A DNA stretch of 64,000 nucleotides, from contig CM020618.1 in assembly GCA_009829735.1 (NCBI GenBank), positions 7,965,119-8,029,118 of the forward strand. Reading direction: 5' to 3'. A program made the position numbers and the translations under genes. Of this stretch, positions 41,501-51,018 are shown piece after piece. Below the pieces are notes generated by a model. That model ran no database searches, was not told the origin of the DNA, and was given only the letters and a program-made list of their open reading frames with translations. This DNA comes from Pyropia yezoensis. Taxonomy: Eukaryota > Rhodophyta > Bangiophyceae > Bangiales > Bangiaceae. Position 1 is the first letter of the stretch; every line of letters begins with the position of its first letter.

Positions 41501-43497
41501 CCGACACCATGTCCAGGCTGGAGACTCCTGCAGCCGATACCGGTCCTATCCCGGAGGAAATACCTTGCTTCATCCTCCCGAATGTCGGACGTGGCTGGCA
41601 CGCTCCCCTGTACGAGACACCTGACGCTCATCAACCGGTAACCATTCACCGGATGCTGGAGGCACAATTGACGGACCCTCAATGCTTGGAGCTTCGCCAC
41701 CAAATGGACCTGAACCGGAACAGTCGCTTCTCCGAGTCTACAGACGGACTCCTGGTACGGGTGTCACCCTTCGATGGGGCAACTCAAGTCTACGTACCCC
41801 GGAGCCTACGGACTGACATCCTACGCCTGGAGCACTTGTCTCCCCAGGCCGGGCATCCTGGTATCAATCGGATGTATGCTTCCATGAGACGACATTATTA
41901 CTGGGAAACCATGGCCAGTGACGTCCATAAGTGCCTGGAGGCTTGTATTTCTTGTGCAAGGAACCGGTTGTCCCAGAGGAAGAAGACTTCTAAGCTACGC
42001 CTATTCCCTGCGGCGGAGCCCTTTGCAAGCTTAAGCATGGACATCCTGGGGCCCCTACCTGAGACCTCCAGTGGCAACATATACCTGCTCATCATTTGTG
42101 ACCGGTTCTCCAAGTTCACTCGAGCAATCCCGTTGAGAACCATCACGGCTCTGGATGTCACGTCGGCCTTCTGCGAGTACTGGATAGCTGCCTACGGCCC
42201 TCCAGACTCCGTCTTAACCGACAACGGTCCCCAGTTTGCATCCCTGTTCTTCCAAGGAGTCTGTGACCTGATGGGCATCAAGAACTTGTACACCACGACG
42301 TACCACCCTCAAACGAACGGTCAGGTGGAACGATTCAACCGGACCCTAGTGGACATGCTACGGCACTACGTGGAGGAGCACCAAGAAGACTGGGACGAGC
42401 TCCTGGCTGTCCTCACTCTAGCCTACAACTCCCGAGTTCACCGGACAACGGGAGTCGCTCCACTCGACTTTGTCACCCCAAGGCGGCTGACCAACTTCTC
42501 CCTGGAAAGAATACCGGATGGTCTCCAGCCTGCACTGAAGTCAGGTCCCAAGGCAAAGGATGAGTTCCTGGAACAACTAAAGCTCCTGCTCCCAAGAGTC
42601 AAGGAGTCAATCTCAAAGACCCAGGAGCGATACAAGCGGGACTATGACAAGGGTGTCCGGGAAAAGAACAAGGAACTGGGTGGTGGCGACTGGGTTTTTG
42701 TGGACAACCATAGCAAGACCCGGGGGAAGCTGGACTCTAAGACGGATGGACCTTATGAGATTCTCAATACGGATGGCTGGACCTTCCTTCTAGACGTGGA
42801 TGGCTCTCCGTACCGGGTGAGCAGCGACCATGTCACCCGAGCTCCACCGCCAAGCCAACGGGACTTGACCCGGCGTAAGCGGACTGCGATACCCTGGCTA
42901 TCCCAAGAAGAAGGTCGGGAATTTGTCTACGTCAAGTTTGTCGACCATGCCTGGAGAGATGGACGCCTGTACCTGCGAGTACGCTGGTTCGGCTTTAACC
43001 CAGCAGATGATACATGGGAACCCTCAAACCGGCTACCCATCGCGGACGTCTGTGCCTACACGCGACGGAACGGGATTGAGGGCACTCCCGTGGCCAGAGC
43101 CGGCAAGATTCTGGAGTCGGACACGGAGGAGGACCAAGAGGACGGGGCCAACCAAGACCCTGGGGACGAGACGAGCTCACCCGCAACGGATGCGGAACAA
43201 GAGGATTGAGAAGAAGGGAACGGGTATATCAAGGAGAACACGCAATGCAAGCATGGAACAATCAAGGAAACCAAGCACCCGCTCGAGCAACCCTTCTCTC
43301 CGCCTCTTCCCTCCTCGCTTCTCCCAAGACCCTCACCCTCCTTGCCTCCAACTACTACTCTCGGCGCGGACGCTGAGCCGCGGGAGTGTCCTCCGGCGCT
43401 ACCTCCGCGGTACGACGGGAACCGGAGGAAGACGGGATGACGTAGTGCGGTGGACGCGGCGCATCCCGGTATGACGCCATCGGAGTAGTACCAGTAG
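38597..43497 (+). repeat. Second copy of 33195-38096, probably an unmerged assembly overlap
   Basis: The sequence after the gap repeats, from the last quarter of gag to 38096, what stands before the gap. The only difference I found is one G fewer in a G run (39316 region versus 33915 region). It contains the gag end (38597-39122, with the slippery heptamer at 39110) and pol. Confidence 0.85.
39346..43209 (+). CDS. pol: Element III pol, duplicated copy (likely the same gene as 33849-37808)
   Basis: 1287 codons, the same protein as the copy before the gap from the protease (VDTGAGPSVI) to the acidic end. The apparent later start is caused by the missing G at ~39316, which breaks the frame just upstream; given the rest is identical, this is more likely a homopolymer error than a real mutation. 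It should not be counted as a second gene until the assembly is resolved. Confidence 0.85.
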   Translation: MVDTGAGPSVITENLLPPGWRRHAWRAPTKTRIVDASGQTLRPLGRLPVAIYVNNEPMLFPFLVVKTLSVPLILGWDFQKQHVKSILPGEGKVQFNHGVVSPVLEHLDTKVRVAKNQKERIPPSTLTLIKPVLLPPRSETKVQVTTRTAGQCLIYGRKEFLAKHRLYLAHGHHKKVERHTPFSVLIVNVSRKPITLAKGTRVGTAEPYRGSARAMSKEDLFNLQQELASNLTALDVSPEQEQAGRTTPKPEQAPPGMPKVNQENVPPDLKEALEKLLQEHRHLWSGELGKMDATLHRIQLKPDAKPVHMHPYRAGPHRRDEIEKQVNKMLKMDVIEPSDGEWAFPVVVVPKPGGHFRFCVDYRRLNEMTVKDVYPIPRMDDCLDFLGDATLFSTLDCNAGYWQIPLADEDKDKTTFTCHMGLFRCKRLPFGLTNAPATFQRAIDIILSGLRWRTCLVYLDDIIVFSKTPAEHLEHLREVLALLSKAGVTLKAEKCHLFETEVEYLGHVLSPGELRVNEKNIKALRHARQPKTQTELKSFLGMCNVYRRFVRDYALIARPLTKLTSKKLPAQLPVFDEKQTAAFEELKKRLTTTPVLALPKREGQVVLETDACGVQVGCSLLQQQPDGHFLPIGYYSRVLTPAEKNYSTTERECLAVVWACFLLRPYLEGQEFLIRTDHASLRWLLCMDSSQGRVARWRLRLSEFKYKVCTRAGREHHCADTMSRLETPAADTGPIPEEIPCFILPNVGRGWHAPLYETPDAHQPVTIHRMLEAQLTDPQCLELRHQMDLNRNSRFSESTDGLLVRVSPFDGATQVYVPRSLRTDILRLEHLSPQAGHPGINRMYASMRRHYYWETMASDVHKCLEACISCARNRLSQRKKTSKLRLFPAAEPFASLSMDILGPLPETSSGNIYLLIICDRFSKFTRAIPLRTITALDVTSAFCEYWIAAYGPPDSVLTDNGPQFASLFFQGVCDLMGIKNLYTTTYHPQTNGQVERFNRTLVDMLRHYVEEHQEDWDELLAVLTLAYNSRVHRTTGVAPLDFVTPRRLTNFSLERIPDGLQPALKSGPKAKDEFLEQLKLLLPRVKESISKTQERYKRDYDKGVREKNKELGGGDWVFVDNHSKTRGKLDSKTDGPYEILNTDGWTFLLDVDGSPYRVSSDHVTRAPPPSQRDLTRRKRTAIPWLSQEEGREFVYVKFVDHAWRDGRLYLRVRWFGFNPADDTWEPSNRLPIADVCAYTRRNGIEGTPVARAGKILESDTEEDQEDGANQDPGDETSSPATDAEQED

Positions 43498-45472
43498 TTG
43501 CCGGTGGCTCCCGCTCATCCAGATATGTCCGTCGGCGCCGCTGGAAGCCCGTGAAGGTCTCTGACCACTGCTGGGCCAGGCCATGCCGCGTCAAAGTCGC
43601 CAGAAGTTCGCCAACCACCGGGTTGTTCGACATCTGGCCGCTGTCCGCGCAAGCAAACACCCGGTCGACCACGTCGTTCAAGACGCTGGCGTAAGTACCC
43701 AGCACCAGAGAGGACCCGACGCCTTCAACCTGCACCGGAAGACGACCCAGCTGGTCTTCAATCATGCCGACGTCGTACTGGTCGCATGTTGGACCACCTT
43801 GGTTCAGGTACCAGTCAGGCACCCGGAAGCGGGTGAGGCGCAGAGTCGGCGCCGGAATCTCGAACCGGCCCGAGGATGACACTACCGGACGGTCCACAAC
43901 GGCCCCCGAGACCGGAGTACCCAACTCCAGCGGAGGCACAGCGCCGCCGGCGTTGGAAGAAGGCGTCCGGGGTAGAGCGGCCGGAGTAATCGGCGACCGC
44001 ACGGCCACTCCCAGACTCGCCGCAGACAAGCGCGGTGCCGGAGGAGCTTGAAGTACTGGCACAGCCGGAACAGGGCGCGGACGTGCCGGTGACGGTTCAG
44101 GCGAGGCGACCGGGGCGACAGGGGCAACCGGAGGAAGTGGAGCCGCCGCAGACGCCCGACCGACCGCCGCGGCCCATCCCGACTCCTGCACCGGCGGTCC
44201 AACTGGCAGAAGATCAAGGGCGGCCGGAGCAGGAAAGCTACCTAGCTGCGGCCACGCCGGAAGCGGCGTCGCCAGCTGCACCTTGGCCGGAGAAGACTGG
44301 TAGACCACCTGCGCCCAACCGAAGCCATCCCGACGCGGGCGGTTCTGGTCGGCAATCGCGTTCAAGAAGTTCCGGTCATGCACCGGCACCAGACGCCGGA
44401 AGTCGATCATCGCCTGGAAGAGCTCCTTGTACTCCTCGTCCTGGCTGCACAGGAAGTCGACGGTCAACTTGTCGACAATCCAGACCATCAGGAGGTCAGG
44501 GAGAAACCAAAGCCGGTTGGACACCAAGACCTCATGAAGCCAGTGGTTGGCCGCCAAGACTGTCATCTCGGACGTGTACATCATGTACGGGATTGAGTGG
44601 AAGAAGCCCTTGATCGACGCCTGAGTCAAGGCGTCCAAGAAGTACCAGGTGCAAGGGATGCTGGAAGGAGCAAACCCGACCGGGATCTCGACTTCCTGCT
44701 GCTGCGGGATGACCTTGGGGTAGTACGCCGCCCGGTTAGCCTTGTCCAGCTTCCAGAACTCCTGGTGGTTGCAGCTCACGAGGAAGTCACGCTGACGCCC
44801 GCGTCGCTCACCCTGCTCCCGTGCCGGCGACAACTTGGAGTATTTCCGGGTCAAGAAAGGCGGCTCCAGAGCGACCATGCTCGGACGGGGGTCGCAGTTC
44901 AAGCTTCCCGACCCCTTGAGCGCCTCGTCCCAGACCTTGAGCGCCCGGTGGACGTACCCTTCCTCCTCCGGCCACCGGAGAACGGACGCGGACACGCGAC
45001 GCTCGGTCAGGGGTAGATCCAGTACCAGCGCGAAGGGGAGATCCTCCAGACGAGCAGCCCAAGAGGAACCCGAGAAGCTCTGGGAGCGGTCTTGTGCCAG
45101 GCGCATCTGGTCCGCCGTATGAAGACGTGCCTTGTCCATCTCGGTCAAGACCCCGCGCTGGAGTTCCTTGCGCCAGAGGTCCATGCAATCCTGCTGGCAC
45201 TGGGCCGCGCCGGCGTTGCCGACCACCGTGGAGTAACGCCGGGCCGCCAGAGGGTCCTGCCCAAGGAGCATCTCCGGGAGACCCTCCGGGGGGGCCTCGA
45301 CCGGGTGCATCGCGGAAGCCGGGGGAACTCGATCCGTCCCCGCCGTGGCGACCGGCGCCGGCACCGACATCCGAGGAACCGGAGGCAGGAGAGGGGCACG
45401 ACGACCCGAGTTCTCCTCCGCAACACTCGCCGCCGGAACCACGGGCCCAGCTTGGATCTCGGAACTGGACAT
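43355..45472 (-). CDS. Antisense gene of element III, unknown function
   Basis: ATG at 45472 (MSSSEIQAGPVVPAASV), 705 codons, opposite to gag-pol, between pol and the 3' LTR; the stop lies 146 bp from the pol stop. Layout: Pro/Ala-rich N-terminus (1-100); a mixed region with MDKARLHTADQM and FALVLDLPLTERR; a central domain with ever more hydrophobic helices (YYPKVIPQQQEVEIPVGFA, ANHWLHEVLVSNRLWFLPDL, then DKLTVDFLCSQDEEYKELF); a Pro/Val/Ala linker (~470-560); a C-terminal block (PDWYLNQGGPTCDQYD, GSSLVLGTYASVLNDVVDRV, QQWSETFTGFQRRRR). No signal peptide or clear membrane span. It matches element I's antisense protein in order and motifs. Role unknown; regulation or RNA binding are guesses. 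Confidence 0.8.
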   Translation of the reverse strand: MSSSEIQAGPVVPAASVAEENSGRRAPLLPPVPRMSVPAPVATAGTDRVPPASAMHPVEAPPEGLPEMLLGQDPLAARRYSTVVGNAGAAQCQQDCMDLWRKELQRGVLTEMDKARLHTADQMRLAQDRSQSFSGSSWAARLEDLPFALVLDLPLTERRVSASVLRWPEEEGYVHRALKVWDEALKGSGSLNCDPRPSMVALEPPFLTRKYSKLSPAREQGERRGRQRDFLVSCNHQEFWKLDKANRAAYYPKVIPQQQEVEIPVGFAPSSIPCTWYFLDALTQASIKGFFHSIPYMMYTSEMTVLAANHWLHEVLVSNRLWFLPDLLMVWIVDKLTVDFLCSQDEEYKELFQAMIDFRRLVPVHDRNFLNAIADQNRPRRDGFGWAQVVYQSSPAKVQLATPLPAWPQLGSFPAPAALDLLPVGPPVQESGWAAAVGRASAAAPLPPVAPVAPVASPEPSPARPRPVPAVPVLQAPPAPRLSAASLGVAVRSPITPAALPRTPSSNAGGAVPPLELGTPVSGAVVDRPVVSSSGRFEIPAPTLRLTRFRVPDWYLNQGGPTCDQYDVGMIEDQLGRLPVQVEGVGSSLVLGTYASVLNDVVDRVFACADSGQMSNNPVVGELLATLTRHGLAQQWSETFTGFQRRRRTYLDEREPPATTGTTPMASYRDAPRPPHYVIPSSSGSRRTAEVAPEDTPAAQRPRRE

Positions 45473-45644
45473 ACCGTCCAGACTCCGGGGAACGAGAGGG
45501 CCAAGGTGAAGGAGCGGAGGGGGGGGGCAGAATCGGGGCAGGTGATCGTGACCGGGGTGAAGACGCTCGACCTCGGCACCGGTGTGGACGTGCTCGAGGC
45601 TGTGCACGGTGGCACCTGGTTCGGCCCGAGGACGTGCCGGACTA
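45473..45644. other. Leader of the antisense gene in element III
   Basis: About 170 bp between the antisense ATG and the polypurine tract. The antisense frame remains open through this stretch and into the LTR (to 45799). Transcription of the antisense gene would therefore start here or inside the 3' LTR. Confidence 0.4.
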
Positions 45645-45656
45645 GGGAGGGAGCTA
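45645..45656 (+). promoter_or_regulatory. Polypurine tract of element III
   Basis: AGGGAGGGAGCTA-like purine run directly before the 3' LTR. Confidence 0.7.
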
Positions 45657-46229
45657 TGTAGCATCCCTGGCCCCGACTTGGCGCCGACCCGGGACTGCAA
45701 CCAGAGGGCACCAGGTGCCAGAACACGCCCGCCGTGTGGCGATGGTTGGCGGCCGTGGCCCGTGCCCGGCACTGGGATGCGGTGGACTACGCTATCCACA
45801 CGCGAGAGAGGGATTTCTGATGTGTTTTTGCATATTTGTGAGGGACTTGATTTGAGAGAATTTGAGTGTGAGATTAGTGAGTGGGAATAGAATTAGTAGT
45901 GATAGTGGCCCCCGACCTGACGAGGTTAGACTCGGGTCGGGGCCACTCGGGGTTATGGGGGGGGCTACCGGGCCAACGTGCCGGGGTTCCCCCAGATGCA
46001 CGTTAAGAGGGACAGCGAGGCGCCCTCGGCCCGCGCCCTCAGGGAAAAAGACAACTGCGCGTTTGCTTTCCTCTTCCCCGTGTGCACTACCGTGCGTATC
46101 TGTTTGCCCTGCGAGCAGGCACGTGAGGCAACAGGCATACCATTCTCGTAGTTCCCCTTTCTGCGTTACCTGTCCCTTTCCCCCGAGGGATATTGACACG
46201 TGTCTGAGAGGATCGAGTTTTATACCACA
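45657..46229 (+). repeat. 3' LTR of element III
   Basis: 573 bp, no difference seen from 31178-31750; followed by the target duplication cgtgc. Confidence 0.95.
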
Positions 46230-46234
46230 CGTGC

Positions 46235-46690
46235 CTGGGAACCCCACGCGCGCTTGCCCACCTCAAGGTCCGAGGTAAAGGTGAAAGGCTTTTGCCCAAG
46301 GGGAAGAAGAAACCCAAAGCAACGTTGTTTTACAAGAGGGACCGCGTTGGGACCCCGGGCCAAGCCCCTAAGAACCCTCCAAAGGGCTCCCCAGGTGACC
46401 TCCCAGGCGCCCTTCCCAGCGGGCCCCGCCCAGCGAGCCAAGTGCCAGCATGCACCCAGCCTACCCCGGAGCGCAGCGGGGCTCCCACTCCAACAATAAT
46501 CCCTCGAAAGAAAAGCAAGCGAGAACCCCCCGAACACAGGTGCAATCCGCCCAAAAAAACCCAATGGGAGAAAAAGGACGGAAAGCACGAAAACACGCAA
46601 GGAAAATCGAGAAGAGACAAATGCACAGAGAGACAATCGAATCCCAGGCCACCAAAACCAGGGGGGTGCAACCGCCTCCCTTGGTCAGTC
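46235..46690 (-). repeat. Probable outer part of the family D LTR
   Basis: Because element III is flanked by a clean target duplication, this sequence continues the family D LTR from 31177. The outer LTR end cannot be placed without a second copy; it must lie before the Tc1 remnant. There is no coding evidence in this stretch. Confidence 0.45.
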
Positions 46691-47215
46691 CACAACGGAC
46701 GGCCAGCAAGGCCCGCCATCCCGCGACGGCCGACCAATGATCCGCTGACGCCCCAACGTAGGCCAGCACTCCGTGGTCCCCGGAGGGGGAACGAGGGCCA
46801 CAAACGCCACAATGGCCTTGCACACCCTGGCAGTGTGGATCGGTGCCAAGTCGTCCTGGAACCACGGCACGTTCACAGAGCCATAGTCTGTCACAATCCC
46901 TGGAACCACATGCTTCTCCAACAGCGCATCGTAGGAAGCCGCCGTCATCTTGCCCTGGCAGCGCACGGGTGCGGCCGAAAGCCGATGAAGCCCTCAGACA
47001 ACCATGCTTTGGCGGCCGCTCTTGAGCGTACGCCTCGGCCGAGACGGGGAGTAGCACTCGCCCCGGCGGCGCCAAACGCGATGCATGGTCCCGTCACGGA
47101 TGAAAAAGGAGGTCTCGTCACTAGAACAGACGGATTGTGAGAAGCTGCCCACACTTGAGCAGCCCTCAACGTACTCGTGATGTGTGTCAGCGACCCGTGC
47201 CAGCCAATAGGGAGA
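46690..47215 (-). pseudogene. Tc1/mariner transposase remnant (catalytic half)
   Basis: Fragments in one direction give SDETSFFIRDGTMHRVWRRR (first catalytic Asp in SDE), then GKMTAASYDALLEKHVVPGI and VPWFQDDLAPIHTARVCKAI (second Asp), the typical Tc1/mariner order. The following segment has lost the frame of the 'DLNPIE' motif. A stop follows SGRQSMVV. Dead copy. Confidence 0.8.
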
Positions 47216-48003
47216 CAAGGTGTAGGCAAGAGGATGGAGGTGGTGATGGTGGTGGGTCTGGGAAAGAGGACGGCACGATGTCAGTTGTGATCGAGGGGTG
47301 TTCAAAGCGTTGAGGTCTTCTTTGGTCTGTGTCTGTGGTTTCCTCTTCCGTCTCCCCCGGTGGCGCCGACACCCACGCACTATATACTCGCGTCGGGGCA
47401 CCCGGGGTGCCCCAAAGCATGCGATTCCCTGTCGCGCCGCCGGTAGGCACAAAACGGCCCAAAAACAAAGCACGGATCTCAGAACAAAGCATGGGCGGGC
47501 GTGCGCACTAAAGGAGTGCAGCCCCAGCTTGCCCCAAACGAAGGGGTCCGGCTTGCGGCGCGTAGCGCGCCGACCCAGCCGGCTCTAGACGCCAGTCGGT
47601 CCGGAGGTCTGAGAGGCGTGTAAGCACGGTTCGATCGAGTCGACCGAATCGGCCAGCCGGCAAGCCAGGCACATCGCTGCAATGCAGCAGCGAGGACATT
47701 CTAACGGACTCGCCAGCTGTTGCAGATATGGCTCGTCATGGATACTGACGGTGGCGCCTTTCGACAGGCCATGATGGGCTGTCGATGGCTGCTATCGTGC
47801 GGCCGGCTGACACTGTGAGACAGCGGCTGACTCATCTTGAGTCTGGAAGGTACACCGCGTCATGCCCTACAATACAAGGAGTTGACTCATGTTGCCAGGA
47901 GTTGATTCGGCAGGATCTGTAAGGAAAGGTCCCGGATATTGTCCCGTAGGTATGAGGCATAGGATTAGTGGGAAAATCCTTACACGGATGCCCACTCGAC
48001 CGT
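47216..48003. other. Spacer between two transposase remnants, nothing recognised
   Basis: Mixed-composition DNA, with a TATATA near 47382 but no supported gene. If both remnants belong to one transposon this would be an insertion; I see no element ends. Confidence 0.35.
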
Positions 48004-48473
48004 CTACCCCTGTCGCTCACAGCACCAGACCAGTCGCTTAGCCTTGTTCCGGTCCGATAGGTACGGTTTCGTCGCGGCCACCCGGCACTCAAACACCATG
48101 GCCTTAATGGCCCGTCGGACCGTCCAGGTCGATAACTTATCCAAGCCCCCAGCCGACAGGGTGCGCGTCTGGTCCACCATCTTCGTCATAGCATGGACGG
48201 ACGTGAAATCGTTCCGATCCAGCGCCCGTCGCAGGGAGCGCAGCTCACGCCCCGTCAGGAGCTTAGGCCTGCCCCGCTTTTTCACCTTGGCTCCGCCCCT
48301 GTCCTCCGTGCCACCCCCGCCGCGTAGGCGATGGTGCTCTTCGGCCGCCCGCGGATCGTACCAATGGCTCGAAGAGACTTTCTCTGACGCAGCAGCGTCG
48401 CTATTGTCTCCCGCTCACTAGCGGGCACAGGACGACGCAAGCGCCTCCCCATGGTGGTTGGCGGGCGCGCCAT
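48004..48473 (-). pseudogene. Tc1/mariner-type transposase remnant (N-terminal DNA-binding half)
   Basis: MGRRLRRPVPASERETIATL then LLRQRKSLRAIGTIRGRPKS is a paired-type helix-turn-helix start. After a stop and shift near 48285 comes KKRGRPKLLTGRELRSLRRA with the GRP hook, then LSTWTVRRAIKAMVFECRVA and NKAKRLVWCCERQG, the usual end of the DNA-binding half. Broken; may pair with the catalytic half to the left or belong to another copy. Confidence 0.7.
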
Positions 48474-49062
48474 GGTCGGAGGGGTTCAGCTGTCGGCGGG
48501 TAAAGACGCGCGCTGCCGGTGCGTGCGGAGGCCAAGTCGGGAACTATTGCGCACACTGTTGCATGGAGGCAGGTGTGGAGACTTGAACCGGGACGAAAAA
48601 ATGTTGCAAGAACGTATGGATAATTTTGCTCACATACTGAGGAAAGAGAGAGAAGTCGACTCGGCACTCTGGTCGAGCCGGGTGGGTCCCCTCACGTGAG
48701 GAGGCATGACAAAGTAGCCTCCATGAAGAGAACCAGCTTTAGTAATACATTGCGAGGGTATTTTGAAAACTCGCACTCGGCTGATGGGAACATTGTGACT
48801 TAAGTCTTCCACGGCCCGGAATGATGCAGCCCCGACTGCCACCAACCCCCGGACAGCAACACCTCCGTAGCCGTCGAACCTTCGTCCTGGCTTCCGATCG
48901 CCTCGCCTTCGCCCCGCCCCCGCCACAGCCCAGTCCGCACCCGCTCCCCTTAACCTTCCCCTCGAGCCACATTTTGTGCATCGTTCTCCTTCCCGTCTTC
49001 ACTGCAGCCGCCCTGCTCCCTCTTCACCCGGCGTTGGTGGCGGTCCTAGCCCCGTGCTCGCC
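48474..49062. other. Upstream region of the proteasome gene
   Basis: About 590 bp without a supported gene. The last ~150 bp before the ATG are C-rich and probably include the promoter and leader. Confidence 0.4.
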
Positions 49063-50964
49063 ATGAGCGGCCTCCGGCTGACCGAGGGTTCGCGCGGGCC
49101 GGGCGCGTCCGTGGCGGTGGAGGGGGCCCCCTTGACCCGCACTCAGGTGCCCTACGTCACGGGCTCGAGTGTTTTGGGCATGAAGTGCGCAGATGGGGTG
49201 GTTATTGCGTGCGACACGATGGGTACGTTGGGTGGCCGGGGTGTGAAGGGTCAGGATGTGGGCAATGGGCGGCCAGTGGGGTGGGGCTCAGCACGGCCAC
49301 CGATGCAGTGTACCCGCCCACAATGCTCGGCTCGGCTCGGAGGACCTGGGCGCGGGGGCGACGAGCTACCAGTGGGTTAAGGACAGCGGCAACGGACGCA
49401 GCGTGCCCGCCCACCTTGCTCGTTGCGGCGCACCAATCCGGCCTTAGCGGCAGTTTCTTCGTTCAGCACGAGTGCGGATGTCGGACAACTGCGCCTCGCC
49501 TATCTCGTGGCTGGCCGTACTCGGTCGTGATGGTGGCGGGGCGCAGTGGCCTCTGCGGTGACCCGCGACACTGGAGTGACGGGTGAGTGAACTGCGTGTA
49601 GCAGGGACGTTGGTGTCCCCATGGTCGATGCCCGCCCACATTTGCGAACGATCGCTTCTGTGCTCGTGTGATCTGCTTGGCCAGTCTAGCTTACTTTTTT
49701 TTTTTGGCGTTCCCGGAACCTTGAGCGCTTCTCCCGCTCCTCCCCGCACCTTGTTTGCTCCCGTAGCGTCTTACGGGTCGCTGGCCCGCTTCAAGCGCCT
49801 GACGCGAATGCACGTGGCGTCTCCCAACTGCATCTTGGGTGTTGGCGGTGACTACTCGGACTTCCAGCAGCTGCAGACCATGGTCGACGCAGAGATGACC
49901 GCCCAATATGTGGCCAACGATGGGCTGTCGCTTTCTCCGAAGTACGTGAACTATCGCCGCCGTGCAGGCGTTCGGTGCAGAAGGTCTTTAGCCGTGCTCG
50001 TCCGACTACTCTTACCCGCTGCCTTGTGCTCTAAAACGGGGGGGTCGGTTTGCCCCTCCGCCCTCAGGCGCTGCGGCCATCGTCCCTTTTGGCGGCGCTG
50101 GCAGATTTTTCTCGTGGGCCCACCATCTGACCGGTAATTGCGATTGTGGCTCCCTGCTTGCCCTTCGTTCCCGGTTCTACGTGGTCTGTCCACTGCGGGT
50201 GTCCTTGCGTACTTGCTGCCTGCTTTTTGTCCCATCGCAGAGCCATTCACGCCTTTCTGGCTCGCCATATGTACCACCGGCGGTGCAAGGTGGACCCGCT
50301 GTGGAACTCAGTGCTCGTGGCTGGGTTCCACAAGGGGGAAGGGTACGTTTCTTTTCTTCTTATAGCATTTACGCTGGCCTTGGTGATTGGGTGGGTGCGC
50401 ATGCTCCCTTGATCAACTGGCAGGATGACCGAGTTCTTTTCAGCCCACCCTGTTTGATGGTTGTCGGCAGCTCGTTGCCTAGTGGTGGGCATGCGCGATT
50501 GCTGCTATTTGTGCTCTCAACGAGCACGTGCAGACAGGTAACTGACCCTGCGTCTCCTATTGTTGTTCCTCCATTCTTTCTTTCTGCTGCCGTGGATGCC
50601 CTCCGCCTGTGCCTTCGCCTCTTCATCCACCTTGCTTTTGTTTTACAGGACTCTTTCTCTTGTCGACCTGTACGGCACGGCGTACTCGTCAGACGTGCTC
50701 GCAACGGGCTTTGCCCTTCACCTGGGCCTGCCGCTGCTGCGGAATGCGCACCGACCGGACATCACGGTGGCAGAGGCCAAGGTGGTGATGAACGACGTCC
50801 TCAAGGTCCTCTTTTACCGCGACGCCCGCACCAATGACGTGGTGCAGTTGGCAACGGTGACGGCAGCAGGGGTGGAGGTGGGCGACATGGTCAAGCTCGA
50901 CACCGAGTGGAACCACAAAGCTTTTGTGCAGGGCGCGCGGGCTGGCGACGAGAGCTCGTGGTAG
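49063..50964 (+). CDS. 20S proteasome beta subunit, PSMB4/Pre4 (beta-7) type, four exons
   Basis: Exons 49063-49222, 49767-49941, 50241-50342 and 50649-50964 join in frame to 250 residues; all three donors read GTACGT and all acceptors end AG. Family signatures in order: VPYVTGSSVLGMKCADGVVI, ASYGSLARFKRLTRM, GVGGDYSDFQQLQTMVDAEM, LSPKAIHAFLARHMYHRRCK, DPLWNSVLVAGF, LVDLYGTAYSSDVLATGF, VLKVLFYRDARTNDVVQLAT. This subunit is part of the inner beta ring of the 20S core in nucleus and cytosol and is catalytically silent: it keeps the Thr-Gly before SVLG but not the active-site arrangement. Length and N-terminus (short pro-sequence) are close to the human protein of ~264 residues. The last ~130 bp are copied just downstream. 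Confidence 0.93.
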
Positions 50965-51018
50965 CCCCTGTATGTGTCGACTTGCTCTGCAGAGTCTATA
51001 GTCTTGTTTTGTTTTGCT

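Larger units (their letters stand above)
31178..46229 (+). mobile_element. Element III: complete, recent family B chromovirus with an antisense gene (assembly duplicated)
   Basis: LTR 31178-31750, primer-binding site, gag, -1 shift site, pol with chromodomain, opposite-strand ORF, polypurine tract, LTR 45657-46229. The 5-bp duplication cgtgc lies on both sides (31173-31177 and 46230-46234), and the 573-bp LTRs look identical, so this is one recent insertion. Inside, a 500-N gap (38097-38596) is followed by a second copy of 33195-38096. Removing that overlap gives an element of about 9.65 kb. All genes read open, so it may be active. Confidence 0.9.

Noticed and set aside
31178-43497. Two tandem family B elements
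   Set aside because: There is no LTR between the two pol copies, the copies are essentially identical, and the target duplication brackets the whole unit; an assembly overlap fits better.
43355-45472. Antisense ORF as an envelope gene
   Set aside because: Wrong strand, no signal peptide, no clear membrane span, and no glycoprotein features.
45145-45726. Several overlapping plus-strand ORFs across the element III antisense gene
   Set aside because: Low-complexity Pro/Arg/Gly shadows; only the minus-strand frame is long and mirrored in element I.
46292-47140. 282-codon plus-strand open frame
   Set aside because: Runs antisense over the Tc1 remnant and the family D LTR; no recognisable protein.
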